Part shown: positions 9,707 to 17,903 of the stretch, piece by piece | Position numbering within the stretch: position 1 is the first letter of the stretch | Layout of the letters: every line of letters starts with the position of its first letter | Source: an uncultured Glaciecola sp. | GTDB lineage: Bacteria > Pseudomonadota > Gammaproteobacteria > Enterobacterales > Alteromonadaceae | Assembly (NCBI RefSeq): GCF_937770335.1 | Contig: NZ_CALJHY010000003.1 | Span: 701,913 to 765,912 of the forward strand | DNA: 64,000 nucleotides | Direction of reading: 5' to 3' | Notes under the pieces: generated by a model | Seen by the model: only the letters and a program-made list of their open reading frames with translations | Database searches by the model: none | What the model was told of the DNA's origin: nothing | Made by a program: the position numbers and the translations under genes

Positions 9707-11016
9707 GAGTCCAAGCTATGTTCATAGAGAAGTTCTGGAGGTAGTATAAATGAAAATTCACTTCCCTTTCCAATTTTACTCTCAATATTTAAATACGAGT
9801 TGTGATGATTAAGTACGTGCTTAACAATAGATAGTCCCAAACCTGAGCCACCCGTTTTTCGCGAACGTGCTTTATCCACTCGATAAAAACGCTCGGTGAG
9901 TCTGCGCAGATGTTTCTCTTCAATACCATCACCGTTATCGACAACAGCAAAATAAGCGCCGGAGCCTCGTCTTTTCCATATTATTTTTATATTGCCACCT
10001 GGAGGCGTGTAGTAGATAGCGTTGAAGATTAGGTTTGAACAAGCACTGCGCATTTCCGTTTCAACACCAAATATGCGCAATTCATCATCTACCTTTAAAG
10101 AAATCTTATGTTGCTTTTCTTGATTTAATGTTTGAGCTTCTGTTTCAACTTGCTTCAACATTGCCGTCATATCGATGGTATTTTCGTATATTCTCTCTGC
10201 CGAAGCTTCAATTCGAGACAAAATAAGCAAGTCTTCAATGAGTGCCTGCATGCGCTTAGTTTGCGTTCCCATTTCCGCCATGGCTTTATTCACAAAAGGA
10301 TTTTTTTCGTCACTATCAACGCTAAGTACTTCAAGATAGCCGTTGATAACCGTCAGTGGAGTGCGTAATTCATGAGATACATTAGCCACGAAGTCTTTGC
10401 GCATCTCTTCTAACTGAGACACTCGAGAAACATCTCTTACTATCAATAGTAATTGATCTTCACCGTAAGCCATTATCCTATACTCAAAGGTTTTGTTCGG
10501 GTTTGTTGGTGCTGGAATTTCAATAGGGTATTGATATTCACCAGAGTGAAAATAGTTAATGAATTTTGGATGGCGGATCAGGTTGTCGATCCTACGTCCA
10601 GAATCATCAGGCCACTTTAACCCCATCTCAATTCTTGCATGACGATTACACCAAACGATTTTGGCTTCTTTATCCACGACCACAACAGCATCCGGAAGTG
10701 CTTCAGACCCCTCACGAAAACGCTTTACCAACTGACCTAAGTTACGCCGTTTATTTCTGTTGCGGCGTTGTAAATAATAAATACCTTCATAAACATGCTC
10801 CCAAACACCTGGCGCTGTCGGCGGAGACATTTTTCGACTTTCCCATATCCACTTGGTTAACCTATATAAGTGTAGATAGTTGAAAATAATGAGGGACACG
10901 GTAGCGATCAACAACACTAAAGTGACATTTCCAAGATAAGTGCCAAGCAAGATAAGTAAGGCTAGGTAAATAAATAGCCTTAGTATACTTTTAGTCCATG
11001 AACGCGGGTAATACAT
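9703..11016 (-). CDS. phoR: Phosphate-regulon sensor histidine kinase PhoR
   Basis: A 437-residue membrane kinase. Two close hydrophobic segments at about 10-47 are followed by a basic linker and a PAS domain at about 105-195 (ALPDAVVVVDKEAKIVWCN). The HisKA domain has its phospho-acceptor His near residue 215 in NVSHELRTPLTVI. The ATPase domain has N, G1 and G2 boxes (NLIFNAIYYTPPGG, VVDNGDGIE, GGSGLGLSIVKHV). It phosphorylates PhoB when phosphate is scarce and removes phosphate when it is plentiful. There are no bases between the phoB stop and the phoR start at 11016. The short N-terminus with no periplasmic sensor domain is typical of PhoR, which reads the state of the Pst transporter. Confidence 0.93.
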   Translation of the reverse strand: MYYPRSWTKSILRLFIYLALLILLGTYLGNVTLVLLIATVSLIIFNYLHLYRLTKWIWESRKMSPPTAPGVWEHVYEGIYYLQRRNRNKRRNLGQLVKRFREGSEALPDAVVVVDKEAKIVWCNRHARIEMGLKWPDDSGRRIDNLIRHPKFINYFHSGEYQYPIEIPAPTNPNKTFEYRIMAYGEDQLLLIVRDVSRVSQLEEMRKDFVANVSHELRTPLTVINGYLEVLSVDSDEKNPFVNKAMAEMGTQTKRMQALIEDLLILSRIEASAERIYENTIDMTAMLKQVETEAQTLNQEKQHKISLKVDDELRIFGVETEMRSACSNLIFNAIYYTPPGGNIKIIWKRRGSGAYFAVVDNGDGIEEKHLRRLTERFYRVDKARSRKTGGSGLGLSIVKHVLNHHNSYLNIESKIGKGSEFSFILPPELLYEHSLDS

Positions 11017-11706
11017 TTAAATCTTATTTGAGAAGCGATATCCTGCGCCACGGACAGTCTGGATCATCGCATCGTGACCGTGTTGTGATAACGCGATGCG
11101 AAGACGACGAATATGCACATCAACCGTGCGGTCTTCAACATAAACGTTAGTACCCCAAACATTATCGAGCAATAACTCACGGCTATATACACGCTCTGAG
11201 TGAGTCATGAAGAAATGTAATAATTTAAATTCTGTCGGTCCCATCTCCAAAGGATCGCCATTAGCGGTGACCCGATGCGAAATAGGTTCTAATATCAGAC
11301 CGTTAAATTCGATTGGTTCTTCTTTTGAAGTGGGTGTCACCCGGCGCATAACTGCTTTAATACGAGCGACTAACTCTTTTGGCGAAAACGGTTTGGTAAC
11401 ATAGTCATCAGCACCGGCTTCTAAGCCTCTAATTTTATCATCCTCTTCGCCACGAGCAGTAAGCATGATCACAGGAATGTCTCGTGTAAATTCGTGTTGT
11501 TTCAGCTTTTTTGCCAATTGAACACCGCTACCACCTGGCAGCATCCAGTCAAGAAGTATTAAATCAGGGTAAGGCTCTTTAACTTTTTCCAATGCGACGT
11601 CGAAGTCTTCCGCTTCAACAACATCAAAACCAGCTTGTTCTAAAACAAAAGAAAGCATCTCCCTGATGGGCGCTTCGTCTTCAACTAACAAAATTGTTCG
11701 AGACAT
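11017..11706 (-). CDS. phoB: Phosphate-regulon response regulator PhoB
   Basis: An OmpR-family regulator of 229 residues from my chosen start. The receiver domain has acidic residues Asp10-Glu11, phospho-acceptor Asp53 in LLDWMLPGG and the switch Lys in [10 protein letters not shown]. The winged-helix C-terminus ([20 protein letters not shown] and [12 protein letters not shown]) binds Pho boxes. A longer frame starts at 11724, but the ATG at 11706 gives the family N-terminus [11 protein letters not shown] and has an ACGAG ribosome site 8 bases upstream. It heads phoB-phoR-pstS-like, with a Pho-box-like site about 50 bases upstream consistent with autoregulation. Confidence 0.95.
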   Translation of the reverse strand: MSRTILLVEDEAPIREMLSFVLEQAGFDVVEAEDFDVALEKVKEPYPDLILLDWMLPGGSGVQLAKKLKQHEFTRDIPVIMLTARGEEDDKIRGLEAGADDYVTKPFSPKELVARIKAVMRRVTPTSKEEPIEFNGLILEPISHRVTANGDPLEMGPTEFKLLHFFMTHSERVYSRELLLDNVWGTNVYVEDRTVDVHIRRLRIALSQHGHDAMIQTVRGAGYRFSNKI

Positions 11707-11753
11707 GGATTTAACTCGTGACATAATTAATTGACAACCATTATTAAAGTATT

Positions 11754-11772
11754 CTGTGACAGTTTTATTAAA
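11754..11772 (-). promoter_or_regulatory. Pho-box-like site upstream of phoB
   Basis: The minus strand reads TTTAATAAAACTGTCACAG. The second unit, CTGTCACAG, is a strong match to the PhoB half-site, and the first matches at ATAAAA. It lies 48-66 bases before the phoB start and is oriented with it, as expected for an autoregulated phoB promoter. Confidence 0.5.
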
Positions 11773-11903
11773 TAAGTAAAATAATTAGTAAAATCACTAA
11801 ATTAAGCGAAAAATAATCAACAAAGCATCAAATAGCCACAATATTTTAGCGTTTAGTTGCGTCGCCACCAAAATTTATGACATCTCATACTACCCCACCT
11901 TAA

Positions 11904-11924
11904 CAATAAGGACACACCTATTTG
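11904..11924 (+). repeat. Single copy of the GACACACCT repeat, forward
   Basis: Reads CAATAAGGACACACCTATTT then G. It belongs to the 19-20 base family found throughout the window and lies in the 374-base gap between phoB and rdgC, 36 bases before a paired copy. The gap otherwise holds only AT-rich promoter-like DNA. Confidence 0.9.
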
Positions 11925-11959
11925 AGCTCTCATTGGTCTGCTTAATTCAAATCCACAAT

Positions 11960-12019
11960 AACCACTCAATAAGGACACACCTGTTTGAACGCAAACAGGT
12001 GTGTCCTTATTGAGTGGTT
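11960..12019. repeat. Perfect 60-base inverted pair of the GACACACCT repeat
   Basis: Two exactly complementary 28-base arms (11960-11987 and 11992-12019) flank a 4-base loop AACG. Each arm contains AATAAGGACACACCTGTTTG plus eight extra bases, AACCACTC, at the outer foot. This is the longest perfect palindrome seen. It lies between divergent phoB and rdgC. It has no T-run and neither gene ends here, so it is not placed as a terminator. Confidence 0.95.
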
Positions 12020-12098
12020 GCGGAAATTCATTTTGACCATCGGCGTCCAGATTGGTAGAGTGCGTTCACTTTTTTAATCGGTAATTATTAGAATAAAT

Positions 12099-12995
12099 AT
12101 GTGGTTCAAAAATCTTAAATTATATCAACTAACGAACTCGTTAGAGCTCAACGAAGAGCAACTTCAAACTCAGTTAGAAAGTATGTCTTTCCGTCCCTGC
12201 GGCTCTCAAGATATTGCAACCATGGGGTGGACTTCACCTTTTAGAAATAGCGATATGTTATGTCAAAAAACAGCTAATCGTTATTGGTTGGTACTCAAAA
12301 AACAAGAGCGCATCTTGCCAGCGTCGGTGGTTAATAACGAATTAGCTGACAAAGTGGCACAAATTGAAGCCGAGACAGGTTCACCGGTTCCAAAAAAATC
12401 TCAACAAGATTTAAAACAAGAAATTATTCATCGCTTACTTCCACAAGCATTTACCAAAAACAGTGTTACCCACGGCTTTATTTCGCCAGAGAATAATCTT
12501 GTTGTTGTAGATGCAAGTTCTGATGGCGCGGCTGAAGCATTCCTATCTTGCGTTAGAAAATGTATTGGCTCACTTCCAGTTGTTCCATTTGCAAAAAGTA
12601 GCAAACAAGAGACGCTGACGTCTTGGGTTCTTCAAGATGCACCTGAACAAATTGAAATACTTGATGAAGCAGAGTTCAAGTCACCATCAGAAGATGGCGC
12701 CGTGATTAGATGTAAGTCTCAAGATTTAGATGCTGAGGAAATACTTGCGCATTTGCAATCTGGTATGTTGGTTCAAAAATTAAGCGTTGCTTGGCAGGAT
12801 CGGCTCACCTGTATTATTGGTGAAGATTTGTCCATAAAGCGTTTAAAATTCACAGATGTAGTGAAAGAACAAAATGAAGATATACCTAAAGATGAATTAA
12901 ATGTGAAGCTTGATGCTGATTTCACGCTGATGTCATCTGAAGTAGTCGAATTTGCTGAAGCACTTCGCAAAATATTTGAAGTTGATTCAGAATAA
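12099..12995 (+). CDS. rdgC: Recombination-associated protein RdgC
   Basis: 298 residues, matching the family length of about 300. The N-terminus MWFKNLKLYQLT, the motif FRPCGSQDIATMGWTSPF and later DAEEILAHLQSGMLVQKLSVAWQDR are characteristic. RdgC forms a ring-shaped dimer on double-stranded DNA and limits RecA activity. It is a single-gene unit: the upstream neighbour is divergent and the downstream gap is 368 bases. The 60-base palindrome sits 80 bases upstream. Confidence 0.95.
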   Translation: MWFKNLKLYQLTNSLELNEEQLQTQLESMSFRPCGSQDIATMGWTSPFRNSDMLCQKTANRYWLVLKKQERILPASVVNNELADKVAQIEAETGSPVPKKSQQDLKQEIIHRLLPQAFTKNSVTHGFISPENNLVVVDASSDGAAEAFLSCVRKCIGSLPVVPFAKSSKQETLTSWVLQDAPEQIEILDEAEFKSPSEDGAVIRCKSQDLDAEEILAHLQSGMLVQKLSVAWQDRLTCIIGEDLSIKRLKFTDVVKEQNEDIPKDELNVKLDADFTLMSSEVVEFAEALRKIFEVDSE

Positions 12996-13004
12996 CACTA
13001 AAGG

Positions 13005-13028
13005 AAGGCTGATCAATCGAACAGCCTT
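13005..13028 (+). terminator. Probable rdgC transcription terminator hairpin
   Basis: AAGGCTG and CAGCCTT pair across a 10-base loop, nine bases after the rdgC stop. The T-run is weak. The rest of the 368-base gap to 13363 is AT-rich with no recognised element; it probably carries the next gene's promoter. Confidence 0.4.
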
Positions 13029-13363
13029 CTAAATGTAGTTTTATTACACCTTTATTACACCTGCCCCAAATACATGCAAATAATCGGTACGCAGCATATA
13101 TAAAAACGCACCAAATTAGCGCAAGGCCAATAAAAACGTGCAGCAATGAAATTTCGTTTTTTTTGTTTATTTTGTTAAAAGCGGGTAATAAAGAAGCATA
13201 ACCTGTTAAAATATAGTAAATAAACTACATTATTAGGTTAAATAAAACGTAAAAATCAGTTATTTCGTAATTTTATTACAAAATAACTAGATCTCCTTAA
13301 GTAAACCCGTATTATTTATATGGCAACAATGCTGTTGCACAATATTATTACTGGGATACTCAT

Positions 13364-13813
13364 ATGAAAACTTTATTTACCACTATCGCGATTGCGACAA
13401 TCACCTTTACTTCTTCCGTGTCTGCAACAAATGCTCAGCTGCGACCAGCAGACAATACATTTGAAACAAAAGTTTGCTACACCGCAGCAACTCAAGGGTT
13501 GAAAGCCGCTTACGAACTAGTAAGAGAGAGCAGTGAAAATTTTGACCGCTTCACTACTATTTTAAGGTGCAACGGTGAGTCATTGGTTCGTTCTGCAAGA
13601 GCATTTAAACAAGCAAACCAAGCACAAACAACAAGAAAAGTTAGATTCGTTACTGATGAGTCAATTGAGTCAAAAATTTGTTTGGATGCCGTAATACTTG
13701 GTGCTGACACTGCTATAGAAAAGCATGACGTGCAACATGTAAATATCATTTGTAACAATCAAGATATTAAGATATTTGCTAAGAGATTTGCTGGAAAAAC
13801 AGTCTCTTTATAA
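13364..13813 (+). CDS. Small exported two-repeat cysteine protein (DUF3718-like)
   Basis: 149 residues with a signal peptide of about 22-24 residues (ending SVSATNA). The mature part is two copies of one short unit, at about residues 31-80 and 100-142. Each opens with (F/I)E(T/S)K(V/I)C and closes with a Cys about 28-36 residues later (LRCNGE, IICNNQ), then an Ala/Arg-Phe helix. Each repeat could carry one disulphide. The pattern resembles small DUF3718 proteins of Alteromonadales, but I am not certain of that assignment. A GGGA ribosome site precedes the ATG. It stands alone. Function unknown. Confidence 0.7.
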   Translation: MKTLFTTIAIATITFTSSVSATNAQLRPADNTFETKVCYTAATQGLKAAYELVRESSENFDRFTTILRCNGESLVRSARAFKQANQAQTTRKVRFVTDESIESKICLDAVILGADTAIEKHDVQHVNIICNNQDIKIFAKRFAGKTVSL

Positions 13814-13854
13814 AGCAGAAATACGGAACAGGATAGTTCCCAGCAAATCCTGAA

Positions 13855-13897
13855 ATGGCGAAAAATCGAGACACTACGCGTTTTTATTTTTCGCCAT
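13855..13897. terminator. Hairpin between convergent genes
   Basis: A perfect 12-base stem (ATGGCGAAAAAT with ATTTTTCGCCAT) encloses a 19-base loop, 42 bases after the 13813 stop. It could end the exported-protein gene. The stretch to 14067 also holds a small GAGCC/GGCTC hairpin at 13932-13944. Confidence 0.45.
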
Positions 13898-13973
13898 CCA
13901 GTGACCCACCAATCTTTGCCGCAATAATTCGGAGCCTTAGGCTCTCTTCCCATAGCATTCATTGTAAATACAA

Positions 13974-14006
13974 ACTAAAAACTCAACAAATATTGAGCTT
14001 TTTAGT
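13974..14006. terminator. Bidirectional terminator-like hairpin after the HDOD gene
   Basis: ACTAAAAACTCAA pairs with TTGAGCTTTTTAGT (one bulged C) across a 6-base loop. It has A-rich and T-rich feet on the two sides. It lies 62 bases beyond the stop of the minus-strand HDOD gene. Confidence 0.45.
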
Positions 14007-14067
14007 CAATGAGCTTAAGCAATAAGTATTCAGTCCATAATACAAGATATTAAAGGCGTAAATGTAA

Positions 14068-14901
14068 TTACATAAAGATAGACTTAGCGTTGTCTCTCAT
14101 TTCTGCAAACTCAGGAGATTGGTAAATGTCTGCGTCAGTAAAGATTACTTTCTCTAGCGCTAAGCTTAAAATTTCATCACTGTTATCTGCTTGGTTAGAA
14201 AGTGCTGCGCCTATGCGCACAAAATCAATGTAATCAATGGTTGGCTCATTAAATTCTAAATTCCGCCAATGCTCTGCGCATTGAATGAAAACATCGTTGA
14301 ATTGCCACTCACGCATGATGCTACCACCAATGCGACCAGACAATCTCTTAATTGCTACCTCTAGGAAAGTTGGATTAGCAAAAACACTATCATGCCGTTC
14401 GGCTTCAGTTAGCACAGGTAATGCACCAATATTAGCGACTAAAGCAGAAAGCGTCATAGTATCTAAACTTAAGTTCTTTTTACCCGTTGCTGCTTGATAA
14501 GTCTGCATGGCAGCCATAGCATTTGCCACAAGATCTACCGTGTCAGTCCACATTTTCATCATATATTTTTTAACAACTTCATTTTTCGAAACAAAAAGCT
14601 GCTCCATCGCTAACGCAGTAGCAATGTTTTTTACTTGATATAGACCAATTCGAGTTACCGCTTGCGTCGTGGAAGTGACTTTTACCGTGCGACCCAAGTA
14701 CGCACTATTAGAAATTTTTATCATTCGGGCGCTTAGCGAGGGGTCTTGCCTCACAACGTCGGACATGTCGTTCAGATTGACGTTAGGATCATCAGCCGAT
14801 TTTCGTACTTTTAATGCAATTGCAGGAAGAGTCGGTAATACCAATGTATCGTTGTTAATTTTTTCGACTAAAATAGTTAGCAGTGCATTTTGAGTAGACA
14901 T
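14068..14901 (-). CDS. HDOD-domain protein
   Basis: 277 residues made almost entirely of an HDOD domain, an HD-fold relative found in signalling proteins. Recognisable parts are LVLPTLPAIALKVRKSADDPNVNLNDMSDVVRQDPSLSARMIKISNSA near residues 16-65 and VTRIGLYQVKNIATALAMEQLF near 84-105. The metal-binding His-Asp pair of true HD phosphohydrolases is not conserved, so this is likely a regulatory rather than catalytic protein. It is monocistronic. No partner domain (EAL, GGDEF, CheW) is fused and no target can be named. Confidence 0.85.
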   Translation of the reverse strand: MSTQNALLTILVEKINNDTLVLPTLPAIALKVRKSADDPNVNLNDMSDVVRQDPSLSARMIKISNSAYLGRTVKVTSTTQAVTRIGLYQVKNIATALAMEQLFVSKNEVVKKYMMKMWTDTVDLVANAMAAMQTYQAATGKKNLSLDTMTLSALVANIGALPVLTEAERHDSVFANPTFLEVAIKRLSGRIGGSIMREWQFNDVFIQCAEHWRNLEFNEPTIDYIDFVRIGAALSNQADNSDEILSLALEKVIFTDADIYQSPEFAEMRDNAKSIFM

Positions 14902-15023
14902 GAAAATAAAGCCCTATATTTTTTATTTTGGTCAACCTAAGGGACCAAACTCTGACGACATTTCACGCTTCGTTTGACAGCCTAATGATAAAACTAATAA
15001 TCACTGCAAACCTATGAATTCGT

Positions 15024-15386
15024 TTAACCTTTTAATCGTTCTTGATAAGGAGGCCATCCCAATGCTTTTCCCGCTAAAACGTGCAAATGAATATGATAAA
15101 CCGTTTGTCCGCCATCTTGATTACAATTCATGACTGTTCGAAATCCCTGCTGCGCAACACCTAAGTCTTTGGCTATATTTGCAGCAACTCGATGCATGTA
15201 TCCAACGAGCGCTTCATCTTCAGCTGCGATATCATTTGTGGTAGCAATCGCCTTTTTAGGAATGACTAAGAAGTGCACAGGCGCTTGTGGATTAATATCC
15301 TTAAACGCGAGAACCCTTTCATCTTCAAACAATATATCGGCGGGGATCTCTTTATTAATAATTTTTGTAAATATCGTATTAGTCAT
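15024..15386 (-). CDS. hinT: HIT-family purine nucleoside phosphoramidase HinT
   Basis: 120 residues. The C-terminal histidine triad HIHLHVLAG (about residues 99-107) is intact. The N-terminal TIFTKIINKEIPADILFEDE and the central FKDINPQAPVHFLVIPKK are typical of HinT. It hydrolyses AMP-lysine-type phosphoramidates and aminoacyl-adenylates. It lies 46 bases downstream of uppP on the same strand and may be read with it. Confidence 0.93.
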   Translation of the reverse strand: MTNTIFTKIINKEIPADILFEDERVLAFKDINPQAPVHFLVIPKKAIATTNDIAAEDEALVGYMHRVAANIAKDLGVAQQGFRTVMNCNQDGGQTVYHIHLHVLAGKALGWPPYQERLKG

Positions 15387-15432
15387 ACTAACAGCCCTTT
15401 TGGTAAACGATAGATTAATTTGCGTATATAAA

Positions 15433-16233
15433 TTAGCCTAAAACAATGTATAACAATACGAAACCTAATACCAACCGATAAATGACGAACGGCAACATAC
15501 CTATTCTAGAGATCCAATTTAAAAATAAAAATATACACAAATAAGCAGCAACAAAAGAGAACACAGCCCCATACAACAACTCATTCCAATTGACTTTAGC
15601 GACGTTTCCTAATAGATCTAATACCGAAAACAAACCAGCACCCAAAATGATCGGTATAGATAGTAAAAATGAAAATTTCGCTGTACTTTCACGATCTAGT
15701 CCAAGCATTAGCCCTGCCGTCATAGTTATACCCGAGCGCGACGTGCCAGGAATAATAGCAATAGCTTGAGCTAAGCCAATAATAACGGCTTCTTTTAAAC
15801 CAATTTTTTCAATTTTTTTTGTCTGTTTTGCTGTTACGTCTGCATACCAGAGTAATAAACCAAAGACGATAGTCGTGATTGCAATAACCATGGCGATTCT
15901 CAAGTTTTCGGCAACAAAATCTTTCATTAAGTAACCGAAAATGACACCTGGAATAGTAGAAATAATAATCCACCATCCTAACTTACTTTCTGCGGTTTGC
16001 TGACGACTTAAACCATGCGAAAACCAAGCAACTGCAAGCTTAGTAATGTCATTTCTTAAATAAATAATCACCGCCATTAAGCTACCCACATGCACGGCAA
16101 CATCGAACGCTAAACCCTGCTCTCGCCATCCTAAAATTTCGGCTGGCAAAATAAGATGAGCAGAACTAGAAATAGGTAAAAATTCAGTTAACCCTTGAAT
16201 GATTGCAAGAATAATTATTTCAAAAAACGTCAT
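15433..16233 (-). CDS. uppP: Undecaprenyl-diphosphatase UppP
   Basis: 266 residues with about eight membrane segments. Family motifs are present: QGLTEFLPISSSAHLIL at about 13-29 and the phosphatase motif IIPGTSRSGITMTAGLMLGLDRESTAKFSF at about 160-189. It recycles undecaprenyl pyrophosphate to the lipid carrier monophosphate for cell-wall and surface-polymer synthesis. The start overlaps the folK stop by 4 bases (ATGA-type), so it is translated as part of the folB-folK-uppP run. Confidence 0.95.
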   Translation of the reverse strand: MTFFEIIILAIIQGLTEFLPISSSAHLILPAEILGWREQGLAFDVAVHVGSLMAVIIYLRNDITKLAVAWFSHGLSRQQTAESKLGWWIIISTIPGVIFGYLMKDFVAENLRIAMVIAITTIVFGLLLWYADVTAKQTKKIEKIGLKEAVIIGLAQAIAIIPGTSRSGITMTAGLMLGLDRESTAKFSFLLSIPIILGAGLFSVLDLLGNVAKVNWNELLYGAVFSFVAAYLCIFLFLNWISRIGMLPFVIYRLVLGFVLLYIVLG

Positions 16234-16733
16234 GTCGGTCTTTTACTCCACGAGTAGTCAGCGACCCACAAGTTTTGTTTTTGCTTGTCATATTGCTGCC
16301 ATAAAGTTTGATACGTTTTTTTCACCACCGGGTGAATATGCTGTGGCACTAAATCAGCTAGCGGTCTCAAGACGAATGCATTGTAGAGAATCTCCTCACG
16401 CGGTAATATGACGGGTTTATCGATGACATGCTCATCAAAGATCAATAAATCGAGGTCAAGTGTTCGTGGTGCAAATTTTTGTACACCTCTAATTCGACCA
16501 TTCGTATCTTCAATTTTTTTTAATATTTCACACACACTAGCAACACTTCCATCGGTTTGTGCTGACACAACTAAATTAAAAAACGTATCTCCATTAAAGC
16601 CGACAGATTCACTTTCGTAAACAGGTGAGAGCTGCACATTGTCAAAAGCTTCAACTATCCCATTGAGCCCTGCATCGGTGTTCGCCGCTTTGTCGATGTT
16701 AGAGCCTACACTTATCAATATAAAATGAGACAC
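16230..16733 (-). CDS. folK: HPPK, 6-hydroxymethyl-dihydropterin pyrophosphokinase
   Basis: 167 residues from a GTG start at 16733. The frame is open back to an ATG at 16757, but the GTG gives the family N-terminus (V/M)SHFILISVGSN and forms a TAGTG overlap with the folB stop. An AGAGAG ribosome site lies about 8 bases upstream of it. The signature FAPRTLDLDLLIFDE binds pterin and magnesium, and RIRGVQKFAPR is the flexible catalytic loop. It transfers pyrophosphate from ATP to the pterin alcohol in folate synthesis, the step after FolB. Confidence 0.93.
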   Translation of the reverse strand: MSHFILISVGSNIDKAANTDAGLNGIVEAFDNVQLSPVYESESVGFNGDTFFNLVVSAQTDGSVASVCEILKKIEDTNGRIRGVQKFAPRTLDLDLLIFDEHVIDKPVILPREEILYNAFVLRPLADLVPQHIHPVVKKTYQTLWQQYDKQKQNLWVADYSWSKRPT

Positions 16734-17086
16734 TAACTGCGCTCTCTGGTCATGCAAATAGCCACATTTACTGCTTCTTTGAGAATATCTGGTTTGTTAA
16801 CGGTGAGCGTAACTTTTTGAGGATTGAACTCGGCAAAAATCATATCCAGCATTTCTTTTGCTAAAGCTTCGAGTAAAAAGTACGATGACCCACCGGCAAT
16901 ATCAGCTAAGCGCTGTGCAACCTTGCCATAATCGATGGTATTTTTGACGTCATCGGTACTAGCCGCCAAACTTAGGTCAGTAAACATATCAACATCAAGT
17001 ATCAACCTCTGCTTAACATGCCTTTCGAAATCAAAAACACCAATAAGTGCGTGGACGGTTAGGCCCTGTATTTTAACTAAATTCAT
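16733..17086 (-). CDS. folB: Dihydroneopterin aldolase
   Basis: 117 residues, the usual size. The N-terminus VKIQGLTVHALIGVFDFERHVKQRLILDVDM carries the pterin-pocket glutamate region, and TIDYGKVAQRLADIAG is the central family motif. It cleaves dihydroneopterin to 6-hydroxymethyl-dihydropterin and glycolaldehyde in folate synthesis. It is followed immediately by folK. It is transcribed away from plsY, with 83 bases of divergent promoter space. Confidence 0.94.
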   Translation of the reverse strand: MNLVKIQGLTVHALIGVFDFERHVKQRLILDVDMFTDLSLAASTDDVKNTIDYGKVAQRLADIAGGSSYFLLEALAKEMLDMIFAEFNPQKVTLTVNKPDILKEAVNVAICMTRERS

Positions 17087-17169
17087 GACAATAACTTAAT
17101 CGGCTAGCGATTTTTTTCACCTTCTAGTAATCTGTAATTAAGTGTAACCGCAACACAGGGACCAAGTAT

Positions 17170-17772
17170 ATGATTTCATTCACGCTGATCATGATTTTTG
17201 CAGCATATATGTTTGGTTCAGTTTCGAGCGCGATTGTTGTTTGCTATCTTTTTGGCAAGGGCGACCCGCGAACACAGGGCTCAGGAAATCCTGGTGCAAC
17301 CAATGTTTTGCGCATTGCGGGACCTCTCGCTGCCGGTATAGTTTTAAGTTTTGATATACTGAAAGGCACGGTAAGTGTTTACGTCGCATTCTTACTAGGT
17401 GTCGACGTAATCTCGATAGGTGTTGTGGCTATTGCGGCCTGCCTTGGCCATATGTATCCATTGTTTTTTAAATTTAAAGGCGGTAAAGGCGTAGCAACAG
17501 CGCTGGGTTGTTTAATTGCATTGGGCTTTAATTTGGCAGGTTTGCTACTCGGAACATGGATAATCATGGTCATAGTGACTGGTTATTCATCTCTTGCGGC
17601 ACTCGTTACTGTGACAATTGCTCCTATCTACACTCTATTTTTTAAACCAGAATATATATATTCTGTGCTCATGCTATCAGTCCTAATCATTTGGCAGCAT
17701 CGCGAAAATATACGACGTCTATTGCATGGTAAAGAAAGCAAGATTTGGACAAAAGGCAAGGTAAACGAATAA
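17170..17772 (+). CDS. plsY: Acyl-phosphate:glycerol-3-phosphate acyltransferase PlsY
   Basis: 200 residues with five or so membrane segments. The three family motifs are visible: SSAIVVCYLFGKGDPRTQGSGNPGATN (about 20-46), KFKGGKGVATALG (about 101-113) and the late IWQHRENIRRLLHGKE. It makes 1-acyl-glycerol-3-phosphate from acyl-phosphate at the inner membrane, the first step in phospholipid synthesis. It is divergent from folB, an arrangement also common in other gammaproteobacteria. Confidence 0.95.
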   Translation: MISFTLIMIFAAYMFGSVSSAIVVCYLFGKGDPRTQGSGNPGATNVLRIAGPLAAGIVLSFDILKGTVSVYVAFLLGVDVISIGVVAIAACLGHMYPLFFKFKGGKGVATALGCLIALGFNLAGLLLGTWIIMVIVTGYSSLAALVTVTIAPIYTLFFKPEYIYSVLMLSVLIIWQHRENIRRLLHGKESKIWTKGKVNE

Positions 17773-17774
17773 GC

Positions 17775-17792
17775 CCTGACAGTATAGTCAGG
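17775..17792. terminator. Small hairpin between convergent plsY and tsaD
   Basis: CCTGAC and GTCAGG pair across six bases right after the plsY stop. There is no T-run, so a terminator role is weakly supported. The remaining bases to 17903 show nothing else. Confidence 0.25.
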
Positions 17793-17903
17793 ATGCTTGG
17801 CAAAGCTAACCGATTGGGCATAGTAGAATAATACTGGCCTTGCATGAAATGACTTGGCTCAACAATCTAGTTAAACCAAGTGTTTAACTGCGCACATCAC
17901 AGT

